NCBI GenBank assembly: GCA_964057225.1
Contig: OZ059896.1
Span: 14,058,501-14,122,500 of the forward strand
Direction of reading: 5' to 3'
Length of the DNA: 64,000 nucleotides
Source: Auanema rhodensis
Taxonomy: Eukaryota > Nematoda > Chromadorea > Rhabditida > Rhabditidae
The stretch's first letter is position 1. Each line of letters opens with the position of its first letter. A program made the position numbers and the translations under genes. Under the pieces are notes generated by a model, which saw only the letters and a program-made list of their open reading frames with translations, made no database searches and was not told the origin of the DNA. Shown in pieces: positions 24,601-36,954 of the stretch.

Positions 24601-27600
24601 TGCATATATGTATCTTACTCGGCTGTTCGATCATCACCGAATTCATTCTGCAGCAACTAGAATTCAAAAAGCTTTTCGTTCGTATCGATTCTTAAAGCTT
24701 ATGAAGGTTTTTTATTTAACACTTTTATGTAAATATTTTTTAATTTTAGGAATGTATTGCTCATGGACGAACATCTTCCATTCAGCACAGCTATCAGTTA
24801 GACCAAAGTGAGATTCAGAGAACTTATATCATTCAAGAACAAGAGCAAGAGTGTGCTGCTACCCTTCTCCAACTGTCTGAAGTAATTCTTTATATTCTGA
24901 ATTTTGAACCGCATTTCTATTTCAGTCCTTCGTTCCAAAATACTCGGAATCACCAAATTATGAAACCATAATTGTAGATGAGAAGTGCGTTTAGATTTGA
25001 CTAACTATATGTACGATAAATTTTCAGTTCTGAATCTAAACCTAATATACATGATAATTCGATCGATTTGATTGAAGAAGAAGTAATTGAAGAAGTGGAT
25101 AGCATAGATTATGAGAAATACGCCAAACGGATTCAAGTGAGTTGCAAGAACTATGATTGTATATTATCCCTTTTCTAGTTTATATTGCTTAAATTTCTGT
25201 TTATATTAATTCTTTTCTTTCACATATGTTGTAGGCCGCTGTTCGTGGATGGTTAGTAAGACGAAAGAATATTTTTGCAATGATGAGAGATAAACGAATC
25301 CAACAAAATAATGCAGTAATCCAAGTACAGGTATGCTTGAAATTTCTGTAAATTTCGTTTCACCTTTCTCGTAGGCTTTATGCAGAGGATGGTTGGTTCG
25401 TCGCCGTAATGTTCTTGCTGAGTTGAGAAAAGCTAGGCAACTTCAGAATGCTTCTGCCGTAAAAATACAGGTTAGTTTAAGAAATTATCACAGTGTATGC
25501 AGCTGATTGTGCAATTTTATCTTAAATGATTCTGACGTGCACTTCAAACGTCAAATTAGTTTTTTATTTTTTCAGTCCAAAGTCAAAATTTTTAAATTGT
25601 TTAACCCAATTGATGTAATCAAAGTTAAATTTTCTGTTTTCAAGAGCTATGTCAGAGGTTGGCTAGTAAGACGGCGTAATGTGATTGAACTGCTCCGAGA
25701 ACAGTTTATGATCGAAGAGAGAAAGAGAATGGCTGCAGCTATCCTGATTCAGGTAATAATTTTTTTTTAATATTCTAATATGAAAGATTCAGTCTTGTAT
25801 ACGTGGGTGGATCATTCGTCGTATGAAACTTATTACTAACATGAAAAACGATAAACTTTTAAAAGAAGAAGCTCGTACTAGAGCCGCATTAAAAATTCAG
25901 GTATTACTTTTTATCTGTCTTTTTTTTTCGCAAACGGTTGTTCAGGCTTTGGTGAGAGGTTGGAAAGCAAGACAATTATTCGCTACTCTCAAAGCTGAAA
26001 CAAGAAGAATACGACTCGAGGAAGAAGCTCGAGAAGCTGAACGTCTTAGACTCGAGGAACAAGCTCGAGAAGCTGAACGTCTTAGACTCGAGGAAGCGGC
26101 TCGGGAAGCTGAACGTTTAAGATTAGAAGAAGAGGCTCTAGAAGCTGAACGTATTAGACTCGAGGAAGAAGCTCGAGTAGCTGAACGTATCAGACTCGAG
26201 GAAGAGGCTCGGGAAGCTGAAAGGCTCAGACTTGAAGTTGAAGCTCGCGAAGTCGAACGCATCAGACTCGAGGAAGCGGCTCGGGAAGCTGAACGTTTAA
26301 GATTAGAAGAAGAGGCTCGAGAAGCTGAACGTATTAGACTCGAAGAAGAAGCTCGAGAAGCGGAACGTATCAGATTCGAGGAAGAAGCTCGTGAAGCCGA
26401 ATGTATCCGACTCGAGGAAGAAGCTCGAGAAGCTGAAAGACTGAGACTTGAAGAAGAAAAGCGAGAAGCCGAAAGACTCAAATTGGAAGAGGAGGAGCGG
26501 GAGGCGGAGAGACTGAGACTTGAAGAAGAGGCTCGAGAAGCTGAGCGTTTAAGATTAGAAGAAGAGACTCGAGAAGCTGACAGGTTAAGGCTGGAAGAAG
26601 AAGCACGAGAAGCCGAACGTATTCGACTGGAAGAAGAAGCTCGTGAAGCCGAACGTATCCGACTCGAGGAAGAAGCTCGAGAAGCTGAAAGGCTGAGACT
26701 TGAAGAAGAAGAGCGAGAAGCCGAAAGACTGAAATTGGAAGAAGAAGAGCGAGAAGCCGAAAGACTGAAATTGGAAGAAGAGGAGCGGGAAGCGGAGAGA
26801 TTGAGACTTGAAGAAGAGGCTCAAGAAGCTGAACGTTTAAGATTAGAAGTAGAGGCTCGAGAAGCTGAACGTCTTCGACTTGAACAAGAGAGATTAAAAC
26901 TCGAAGAAGAGACTCGTGAAGCTGAACGCATTCGATTAGAGGAAGAAGCACGTAATGCTGCGGAGCTTGAAGTTCTCAGAGAATCTTCTGCGATTACTAT
27001 TCAAGTAAACTTTACATTTTACTTTTATTTTTTTAAATTACTATATTCTAATCTTCAGAAACAATTCCGTGGATGGCTTGTACGTAAAGATAATAAGTTG
27101 GCCAAAGACACGTTTGAACAGTATACTGTTGACCGAAAAATTTTTGAGGAAGAAAACAAGAAGGAACAGTGCTCCGTTGAAGTTTCACATATATCATTTA
27201 TATATTTTAATTTGTGTTCATTTAGGATATGATCTCTCTGCGTTATATATATGAAAGCGTACGAAAACTTAAAAGAGAGCAAAAGACAATCGCCCGTATT
27301 CTTGAGGTATTTCATTATAAATTATAATTTTAAAGTTTCATTGCTTCATGTTTAATAGGATTTAAAACAAAAAGCCCGTGAGAAGAAATTGGCATCTTAT
27401 CGTGTTTCAGCTGATAAAGCCGCACTTATGATTCAGGTATCATCTTTTTATATTAATTCTTTATATATGTATATAATGTTAAGCGTTGGTATCGTGGTGC
27501 TAGAGTCAGAAAGTTGTATCGTGATGAATTGAGAAAACGTTTCGAGTTAATGCAATTTTATCATCAAATGGTATTTGAACAGAATGGTGAAGAAGAACAG

Positions 27601-28314
27601 CTTAAGTTTAAATCTGCACGTGAAAGGTTACTACAAGCATACTTATCTATATATTTTTTTTTTTTCAGATTAACTATGTACTCTGAATACTTATTCGATG
27701 AGCGTATGTACGCTAAAAAAGTGGGAGCATATGGAATTAGTACGTTTAAAAAGTTTTTCTCTATTTCATGAGTATTTGTTTGAAGATCGTTTATCATCAC
27801 TTACCCCTTATTTCTTAATTGAATTTGTGGATAAGATGCAAGGGGTGGCTGTATTACTTGATGCCATTGAAAACCTGGATCGTGGAATGTCTAGTATTGA
27901 AGTTCTTGAAATCTTATCGGAAACATTATCTCGTGTAACTCAGGTACTATTAATGGACTTCATTAAATGAAAATATTTTCATATTTCAGTGCCGTGATCT
28001 TCGTGTTCATGAACCTTTAGTTCAGCTTGGCGAAGATTGTGTCAAGATAATGCTTCACATTTTCCATGCACATTACAAAAATACAAATATTACAACAAAT
28101 GCAGCTAAAGGACTTGTAGCATTGCATGCACGACCACATTTCAAGGGATATTTCACCAAGTTACCATTCTATGTTAAAAGTGCCCAAAGAAGGTAATAGT
28201 TTTAATGTGGCAAATTGTGAACTGATTCTTTTTTCTTGCAGATTTGAACGATATCCACCAGATTCACAGGAAGCTAAAAATTTGCATATGCTGCAGAAGT
28301 TACTTGAAAGTTAA
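21630..28314 (+). CDS. aspm-1: Abnormal spindle protein (ASPM orthologue)
   Basis: Thirty-six exons from 21630 to 28314, all in phase, give about 1646 residues. ASPM/Asp focuses spindle-pole microtubules with dynein and calmodulin. Seen in order: a low-complexity N-terminus with a 14-residue [17 protein letters not shown] duplication; an ASPM core ([14 protein letters not shown] near residue 370); two calponin-homology-like blocks (roughly 505-745: [44 protein letters not shown]); eight IQ-type motifs ([11 protein letters not shown], then six of the RGWLVRR type, then [10 protein letters not shown]); and the conserved C-terminal helical domain. A charged repeat of about 320 residues sits between two IQ motifs at about 1005-1323. 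I saw no ASH domain at the N-terminus. The candidate 17-nt intron at 24473-24489 is read through as coding. Large exon: 25946-27004. Confidence 0.93.
26015..26971 (+). repeat. 36-bp coding tandem repeat (26 units) inside aspm
   Basis: A perfectly in-frame tandem array encodes [16 protein letters not shown] units: 26 full units of 12 residues plus one 7-residue partial (LEQERLK), exactly 957 bp. Variation is mostly at positions 5 (A/E/T/K) and 11 (L/I). The composition (E/R/A/L, alternating charges) predicts a long single alpha-helix or coiled coil. Units differ by silent changes and some larger blocks look duplicated (for example units 8-10 and 20-22), suggesting repeated unequal exchange. 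Confidence 0.97.
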
Positions 28315-28784
28315 AATGTAATTTTTTCAATATCAATAATTCTTCTGTTATTGGTCATATGTAATATAATATATTCAAGTTGAGAAGCTTGTGTTTATAT
28401 GATAAATCGTCGCACCTCAAAGTTATAATAATTTATTCCTACAAAAAATACATCTTATTAACTATGACATTTGTATGAAAACAAGCATTTCTTGGAGTAC
28501 AGATTGAACATTTGAAAGAAAGGGGAACGAGAGTTAGACTCTGAAAAGAGTTCATGTCAACCGATAGATGTGCTATGAGTTGAGTTAAATTTTATTTCTT
28601 CTTCTTCTTAAAACAACACAAGACCTTAATCCTGAGACGAGTAATGTAGATTATGCACAGAAAATCTATTAAGACACAACTAACTGATAACTGAGGATAG
28701 AAAGCACAATATAAGGCGCCTATGATGTAAAACGAATGCAACATACCAGTAAAGCAAATAGAACTATAATAAGAATTAAGTATA
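28315..28784. other. Convergent 3' region aspm / otud5
   Basis: Tail-to-tail 3'UTRs. A minus-strand AATAAA (TTTATT at 28591-28596) lies about 190 bp past the otud5 stop and is a plausible poly(A) signal. No gene is seen. Confidence 0.5.
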
Positions 28785-30823
28785 CTATCTTTCTCTGCTA
28801 GAACTAGGTTCATTAGATGATGATGATTTCTCGCGTTTTTGTAAATCTTCCATGAATTGTTGTTGACTCATCAGGATTGCTTGGGCAATCATAGCATCCT
28901 CGTCGGCATTATCTGACCAATCCAAAGCTGCAAAATAAAATATTGTAAAGCCTCTCTTCTAAGAATGCAGACGGTAGTTTTGAGAATATCGGAACATGGA
29001 AATTTTTGAATGAAGACCGAAAAGAAGGGAGAAATAGGATAAGATTGTCATTGGAGCTCAACATGGCTTCCAGGAAATAAAAAAAATCTATGAAATGTGG
29101 AAAACTCGTCAGAAAAATAAACATTGCAAAACGAAAAACAAGCCTTACCTTCCATGGCCAACAACTCCTCGTAAAGTCCCGCTTGCTTGCTTGTACATGG
29201 CTTGTCGCTCGGCACATGTGCTCTATTAGTTCCGGAACAAGAGGGCTTTGCTGCTAAACACAATATGAAGAACAAATCTAAAAAAAAAACTTACAGAAAT
29301 CTTCACTCGATGGGGTTCGTTTGCGGTTAGGACTCTTAGACATCACTTTATCATCAGAACCGCCTTCTAACTTTTTTAAATACTCCAAATATGATTCACG
29401 GGCTACTTGCTCCTTTATATCTTCTTCGGTTCGCTCCCAATCAGTCATATGTATTTTATCATTAAGCATGGTTTCCTCAAGATGTAGAGATTCACTCTGA
29501 TGAACGGCTTGAGTAATTAAGTCGGCTTCAGCTGCCCCTGGCACTAAACCAGGTAGACCAAGTCCAACACCAATAGTTGCTACTAAAGGATCAATAATAG
29601 CATTGTAATGACTGCTTCGATGATAGCTCAAACGAAGAGGTGCATTCATCTCAGCGGAAGCAGCAGGATGAAAAGTATTAATTGGTTCTAATCCATACTG
29701 ATATATTTCGATGGTTCTTCCATACATCTCAGATATAGCCTGCATCTCTGCGTGATTTCCATGTTCAGTTACATTACGTTTCCTACGGAGATAATCGTTG
29801 AAGTCCTCAGTTATGAACTGCGAAAAGTGATCTCTATTCCTCTCCTAAATCAAGAAAATAGGATAAACTCTACGACATGTTTGACACTAACCATATAGTC
29901 CATACATAATCTTCTGACTTCACTATGCATTTCTTGGTCACCATAAACTTGATCAGCTATAAAGATAAGAGCTTGTATTGATTCAAGTTTCAAGACTATT
30001 TATAGCATTGTCACACCAATCAGAGAATTAAATGTCGAAAGAAGGCAATAACATAAACATATAAAACATTGCTTTGAAACATACCAACAGCACGAAATAG
30101 ACAAGCTCCGTCACCTTCCATTTCTTTTAATTGCCATCCTCGGGCTGCTCGTAGAAGTTCAATAAATTCAATTTCTTGCTGAAAATCATTACAATCAACG
30201 ATATATTTTACAAAAGTTGGTTAATGCATGAATGTCGGTCAAAACTAAACTTAAACTAGAATGAAACTGGATCGCAACAATTAAAAATGAAATATATTTT
30301 TAAAAGTTACTGAAGCTGAACAATTTTTTACATGATTTTTGAATGAAATGACAAGTTTGAAAACAGGACTCACAAGAAAAAAACAAATATGAATTTTAAA
30401 AAATAGTAAAAAAAGGAAACCATACATTGAAATCATTGAAAAACACTTACTTGATCATTTTTATATACACACGAATCCTCATCATCTGAATTAAGTGTTG
30501 GAGATTGTGACCCAGAACGATGGTTTCCTGAACAAAATTAATTAAAAAGAGTAACATTGAATTACTAGTTCAAACCTTTTTTAGCAGGCGGGGAAAGCAC
30601 GAGTGACGATGATCCATCAGCTGAATGTTTTAATCGTCTAGTGGAAGTTGGGCATCGTGCCCTTTCAGCATAACTATAATCAATATATGGTGAGCATTAC
30701 AATTAAATAAAATATATAAGATTTAAAAAAATAAATAAAAACAAACTTAGTGTTTGAAGATGATGAAGCAACTGTTTTATCGCGATCTTTCGGATGCTTT
30801 TTAGTTTTTGGTAATATAGTCAT
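28785..30823 (-). CDS. otud5: OTU-domain deubiquitinase, OTUD5/DUBA type
   Basis: Eight exons: 30747-30823, 30576-30673, 30451-30527, 30085-30178, 29892-29956, 29295-29844, 29149-29253 and 28785-28927, giving 402 residues. This OTU cysteine protease cleaves ubiquitin chains. Catalytic motif GDGACLFRAVADQVYGD: Asp about 107, Cys about 110. The catalytic His is about 216 in SYHRSSHYN. OTUD5-specific blocks include TEDFNDYLRRKR, HGNHAEMQAISEMYGR, YGLEPINTFH and ATIGVGLGLPG. A C-terminal ALDWSDNADEDAMIAQAILMS helix matches the ubiquitin-interacting end of human OTUD5. A Ser/Asp stretch before the OTU domain (SPTLNSDDEDS) resembles the phosphorylated acidic region that activates the human enzyme. 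Introns at 28928-29148 and 30179-30450 are longer than most in this window. Confidence 0.93.
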
Positions 30824-33037
30824 TCTAAATATTAAGTAAACATATCAATTCAAAGAAATAATCAAGAAAAAAAAAGATATAAATACGACAAAAACATGAA
30901 AAAATCAATACTTGGAGAGATAATCTTATTATTATTATGAAATGATACGTGTCAGCGTGTAAACTCCGGTCGCTATTTCTCACTTAAATGAAATATAATT
31001 TGAAAACTTTGGATTTAAATGGTGCGAAAAGCTGAAGAAAAGTAAAAATTCGGAAATAATAACGCTCAAATATCATGGTAATTATAATCACCTCCCTAAC
31101 ATATTGTCAAATTGCTATTTCATTGTTAGTTATTTCAGTCTTTTTTTCCTATTTCAAGGTTTAATCCATATTTTATTCAGAAAAAAATTTAGTTCACCAG
31201 CTGAAATTCATCATATTATTATTGATTTATAAGTGGAACTAACTCCATTTGTAGTAGGAATGATGATAAACTTTCGATTTTGTCTGCAGAATGATAAAGT
31301 TACCTATACGATTACGCGTAAAACTTCCGTAAATATGATAAAACTTTCAGTTTACAGCGTAGAAATGCTCTTTAATTTTCAATCTTCCCACTTCTATGTT
31401 ACTTCTTAGCTTGCTTTCAAATATTAAGGTTATTGGGTAGTCTCAAGCATTCCAAAGCTTAATATAAACACATTTATTTTGTTTTATCTACATTCTTAGT
31501 TTTCTGAAAATATTAAAACCAAATTTAAAATGAAAAATGGAGCAGAATGAATGGAATTATGGAGACGATGAAGAGAAATTTCGCGAATGAACAGTTGTAA
31601 AATCAATTTATTGATTCACAAAATAAACACATAAACTAACTTACCGGCTATTCTTTGTTTAAATGTTATAAAAGCTGGAAAGATATATGAGAGATTTAGG
31701 AATCGAACCTCAGGCTTTAAGTTGAACCAAAAACATCGGCTTTCTCCTTTTTTTGCTATATAGAGTCCATGCTTGCTGCTAGTTCAATGCCACAAACTAA
31801 TCAATTCTTAGACCTTTTCTACTAGCTTTTAGCTTATGTTAAGACGAATTATTTCAGAAACAACATAGAAGCTTAAGAAACAAAGTAAAATTACTAGAGG
31901 TGAAGACGTCCCCGATCACATGTGTACCGTACCATTGTGTCCAACGATTCAGAAAGAGGCGGACCAACGTGGCGAGACCCTTTATGACTTGTGCTGTTGC
32001 TGACTGCTGCAGCAATGCGGAACATAAGGAGGAGAGAGAACATCATATATAGGGAGAGAGGGAAAGATGGATAGGGGTGAATGTCAGAGAGAATGAAAAA
32101 GGGATTAAAGAAAATGTAGAGAGAAACCAAAGTTGGAAAACAGCTATGAAACTAGAAGAGACACTAAGGAGATAGGCTAATAGAGAGACGAAAAGAGCCA
32201 GAGAATATCAGAGAGAGTGAGAGAGAAAGGAATAGAGTGAATGTGTACATGTGGGTGTTTGTGTTTATGTTTGCGAGAGAGTAAAAAGAACAAGAAATAA
32301 AACGTAAACTAGAGAGGCTATGAGAACAACTAGGGTGTAGATAACAAGAATCTGAAAGAGAACAAGACAGAAGCACCAGAACAGATACTAGAAGAAGCGA
32401 AACGAGAGAGAAAGGTAGAGATAAACTGAGAGAACAGGGTTAAGGTGTAGAATGTTGATATAGGGTCAAAACGAAAGACAGCAAAAGCTTTGTCTCACGA
32501 TAAGAAGCCAGCAAGAAGAAGGAAAAGAATCATTTGAAATCAACGTGCCATCATCAACGAGCACTTCTAGCGAAAAACTTTCTATCATCTTCAATGCCAA
32601 TTTGTAAAAAGTTTGGTGAAAAATCTTCATTTTGGGGTGAAATTAAATCTCGGAAGGATGAGAAAGGCAACTTTTCGAAAAGAAAGTAGGCAGAAACATC
32701 TCTTAACTGCATATTTTCTTCCACTTAGATGATATGACCCAAATTGATGCCTATTATCATATTGATGATTTATTTTTAATTGAGATGATATTCATGAAAA
32801 GAATCCAAATAAAGACCGATGTATGTTCAATAGAAATATCACTTGTCCTGCTATCCATACTTCATCGGCTGCAATTTTTCCCTTATGACGAACATACACC
32901 ATGATAAATTTGAAATCAGAGAGCTTGAGTTGAGCATGAGTGTGGGCTGGAAAGGGTAGTGGAAGTACTAGAAATAGCAGAAACATTGGCGGAAATAATA
33001 GTTAATAGCCAAAGAATGATGACAAAATAATATTGTT

Positions 33038-33114
<77 letters not shown>

Positions 33115-33517
33115 CTCTCTCCTTCTCACCATTTGCTACTCAAATTTTACATAATTAAAACGTTTTAATTATTGAATAGCTACTAATATTTTCTACTAGT
33201 TGAAAGGAAAAAGATAAATCTCTCCGTCCAGTATTTTCTCTTCTCTTTCTCTCATCTACACCTCTCTTTCCTCCCCTATCTATCATCTCTCTTATCTGAG
33301 CTTCTAAGGGATTTTGCCATGGAGACAGCCGAATACCAAAGAAGGAACAACAAATACAGCTTTGCTCCGCCTGCTCATTCTTCTCTTCATTCATTTCATA
33401 TCAAATTTACTTATTCAAATTAAGAAAATATTCAAGTTACCATTTCAAGTCTTCAAATTATTTTAGATAATATGTATACATATAAATAAACTTTATAACT
33501 AACTTGGTTATCTAACC
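30824..33517. other. Intergenic with purine-rich tracts
   Basis: Promoter-side region of otud5 (-) and the CNG channel (+). From 31990 to 32460 the plus strand is strongly GA-rich, giving false Ser/Leu-rich minus frames. At 31690-31720 a tRNA T-arm-like string appears without a matching acceptor stem. No supported gene. Confidence 0.45.
33044..33112. repeat. (CT)n microsatellite
   Basis: About 69 bp of uninterrupted CT dinucleotides, about 400 bp upstream of the CNG channel start. Confidence 0.95.
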
Positions 33518-36500
33518 ATGTCGGTTGCTATCTCTGTCGATCCTAATGAAAAGGTTAGCTAGCTATTATATAACGAATTTCGAAAAAAAAATTAAACTTT
33601 TCACTATACTGTTTTAATATATAATTTAGAGAATAGATGACGAGAATAACTATTCCAATCCATATGAAAGATGGATATCTACACGCCCTATACCATAGTA
33701 AGTAACTAGGAAAGACTAGACTATATATATATTATTTTGAACAAGGCTCTATGTCACAATATATTTTGAGATTCTAACTATATATATACACACATATATC
33801 ATTTATGATTTTTGATTCCCTCACACAATTGTAGTTTAAAGAAATTTCAAGATATTCTCAAAGTATTTGTATTATTTCAAGCTATTTTAATATTTGACAT
33901 CTTACATTTCAATATTTCGTTCCGAAACTTTTTTTCTAGCACATTTTGGTCTTTTTGTCCTCATTTTTCAGAAATTCAACTTATTAAGTCTTTTGAAAAA
34001 TGTTCTTTAAGTTATGAATTGTATCTTTTTTTTGGAGAAATTATAACTATTTTGAGTAAAATAATAGAAAATTAATTCATATTTAGTTCTTTAATATAAG
34101 TTAATGATGTTAAATATCATTGAAGAAAATACAAGAAGCCACAATACATTATTTGAAAATTGTTGATCTGGCTCTTATATTACATCTACATATGTATCTT
34201 AAATATCACATATAACAGATAAATAATAATTCCTTTTCAATCAAATCAACTTCTTCTGGTCAAAAAAAAAGAAAGAAAGAAAGAAAATGGAGAAGAGTGG
34301 CGTTATCTCATGCAATTTCTAAATTTGTATTTGAATTTCTAAAAATATATAATTGACGTCATGCACTGATATTATTTTGGGTTTCATGTCACTTCAAAGC
34401 TGTTGTATAGATCAAATATTTAGAAATTAAACATTAAAAATCTTTTAAATTTCAAACTTTTTTTTATTTGATTCAGCTTCATCTTCATCTTTTTGTTGCA
34501 GCTTCTCGTTCAGTCTCAATCCCAGAGGATGGATATATTGGTGGTGGACTTGCATCGTCTCACTAGCATGTGCATACAATCTCATTTTCATAGCTTTAAT
34601 AGTCTATGAAGATGTTCGTGAGGATTTCTACGCTTATTGGATTATTGGTAATCTCATATCGGATATTATCTACATTCTTGATATGGCAGCTTTATCTTTT
34701 CTAAGTAAGTAAGCTGAACAATATAACATGAAGCAATAGAAAAACGTCTACAGATTATTATGATAATGGTTGCGAAGTTGTACAATGGACCCAAACTCGA
34801 GCAAACTACATGGAAAGTTGGAAATTCGTCATAGATTCTCTATCTATAATACCAACTGATTTATTATTATTTATAGCTCCATACCTATCATTATTAAGAT
34901 TAAATAGATTTTTAAAAATCTATCGGTTTGCTGAGCTGTTTGATATGGCGGAGAGCTTAATGTCCCGGGTATATTCATTCTAACGTTTTACAGAAATTCT
35001 CATCTTCACTTCTAGGAACTTGTCTCAATCTTCAAAGTTATCGGCATCTGTGCAATTATATTTCATTGGAATGCTTGTGGATTTTACATTCTCAGTTTAC
35101 TCAGTAATGAAAACAGTCATTACAGTTAAGAATTTATAAAAACATCGGGAATATATGAATAGAATTTAAGTTGCTAATGCCACATTTGATGATGATGACT
35201 TGTGGCCGTGGCCTTATCTTCCTCAAAAAGTTACAGATTTTCATTATACAACCTGTTCACATTTTACTGTCAGTTTAAGTCATTTTTTGAGCATTATGTG
35301 AAAATATTCATTACAGGAAGATTGTGATTTTTCTGTTTTCTATACTGATGAAGAAAGAGAAGATCATTTCTGGGATTTGTATGATATATGGAATAATAGG
35401 TAATAATGATTTAATATGAAGACTTGATGCTGACTTCTTCAACATATTTTAAGTTCAACTGTCATCTCTTTTTCAAGTTTTGCAAAGAAATATTCCGTTT
35501 CTATGTATTGGTCTGCTCTAACTATGACAACTTTAGGAGAACAGGTATTCCGTGAAAGAGAGAGAGAGAGAGAGAGAAAATGTGGTTACGATGTAATAAA
35601 AACGAGCTTTTAGCCATCACCTAATGAAACATATCAAACTATTTTTGAAATATTTGATACGGTTGTTGGTGTTGTGATATTTGCTGCTATTATGGGAAGT
35701 GTGGGAGATTTGGTTCAGAATTCGAATAAAGTAGAAATGGAATGGAGACAACTAATGGATGGATTAAAGCAATATATGGATTATAGGTATCCATTTTTTC
35801 TATTGTAATTAATTATAATTACAAAATAATTAAGAAGCTTAGATACCGATTTACAAAAAAGAATTTTAATGTATTGTGAATATGAAATGAATAAAAAACA
35901 ATTGATGAAAGAGTTGGAAATCAAGTTGAATCTACCGATTAAGCTTCATTCGAAGTTAAATTCATGTTTAAGTTGGCATATTCTCTCACAAACTGAATTT
36001 TTTAAAGTAAGATTTAATTTTTTATAAAGCAGATTAGAACTGACCTTTACGATTTTTAGGATATTGAAGTTCCTTTCCTGCAAGATTTGATGAGCTATGC
36101 CATTCCGATGGATTATGGTCCCGGAGATGTTGTGTTTAGTGTGGGCGACATCAACAAAGTATACAATACGTAATAATTGAAGATGATAAGCTGAATATAC
36201 ACAGGAAATGTACGTCGTTCTATCTGGAGAGCTGAGCTATCTTGATTTGGAGACTGGAAAACGGACACGATACATGCATATGGATGTTATAGGCGAGAGA
36301 GATCTCATCTGGTTTCGTAATAGTCGGCTTGGAAACCGTCGTGGAGGCATACTATCATCAGAAGAGTACTCCGAAGTAGATTTATGATAAATACATTAAA
36401 TTTTTTATCTAATTTCTTAGGTTTTTATAATTCCAAGATCAGATTTTAATCTTGTGCTTGAAGATTATCCAAATCTTCGAAAAGTATTCCTTAAAAGAGG

Positions 36501-36867
36501 TAAGTATTATGATAATTTTTTGAATATTAATACAAGAATTATATATATTTTCTAGCATTTGATTTACAAACACGATTTGGAGAATTACATGGTGATATAT
36601 CAGAATTAGAAAATGCCACAGATGGATTATGCTTAGAGGATAAGTTGTGTCTTATCAAGAAACAAATGGAAAATTTTGAAGAAGATGTAAATAGGCAAAT
36701 TGAAAAATTTATTGTACGTTTTACCCTATATGCTTAAGTTTTTACCAAGCTTTTGAACTTTTAATTTATTTCAGAGTTCAACAAACGGTATGAAGATGCG
36801 TTTGTATAAATTGGAATCAAATCTCCTTCCTAAAACGACGAGGAAAACAAACTTGAGAGAAACCTGA
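33518..36867 (+). CDS. Cyclic-nucleotide-gated cation channel subunit
   Basis: Fifteen exons: 33518-33553, 33630-33697, 34502-34704, 34754-34968, 35016-35124, 35171-35268, 35317-35399, 35454-35544, 35614-35786, 35835-36006, 36060-36158, 36205-36375, 36421-36499, 36556-36713 and 36775-36867, giving 615 residues. CNG channels pass cations when cGMP or cAMP binds and mediate sensory transduction. Seen: S1-S4 (LNPRGWIYWWWTCI; LLRLNRFLKIYRFAELFD), a pore with YWSALTMTTLGEQPSP in which Glu takes the CNGA filter position, S6 (GVVIFAAIMGSVGDLVQNSN), a C-linker and a cyclic-nucleotide-binding domain (DYGPGDVVFSVGDINKEMYVV). The C-terminal coil is short. In the binding pocket the usual NRRTA Thr is Gly (GNRRGG), see findings. 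Intron 8 holds a GA run. Which nematode subfamily (TAX-2, TAX-4 or CNG-1/3) I cannot decide. Confidence 0.9.
35554..35577. repeat. (GA)n run in CNG intron 8
   Basis: A short GA-dinucleotide tract inside the 69-nt intron 35545-35613, occupying about a third of it. Confidence 0.85.
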
Positions 36868-36906
36868 GTTTGAAACCAAGTTTTATTATTATTTAATTGT
36901 ATTATA

Positions 36907-36912
36907 TTTATT
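36907..36912 (-). terminator. Poly(A) signal AATAAA of the TWK gene
   Basis: AATAAA on the minus strand (TTTATT on plus), 43 bp past the TWK stop and only 40 bp beyond the CNG stop on the other strand. The two 3'UTRs therefore very likely overlap. Confidence 0.5.
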
Positions 36913-36954
36913 TTACGTTGTCATAAAGAATACTGAGATTTATTCAATTGAATA

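Noticed and set aside
25942..26951. Long minus-strand open frames opposite the ASPM repeat (179 and 157 codons)
   Set aside because: They are antisense shadows of the 36-bp coding repeat: Ser/Arg- or Leu-rich, with no start context or splice signals.
31690..31720. tRNA T-arm-like string (minus: GGTTCGATTCC)
   Set aside because: One mismatch in the T stem, and no acceptor stem, D-arm or anticodon arm can be paired at the right spacing.
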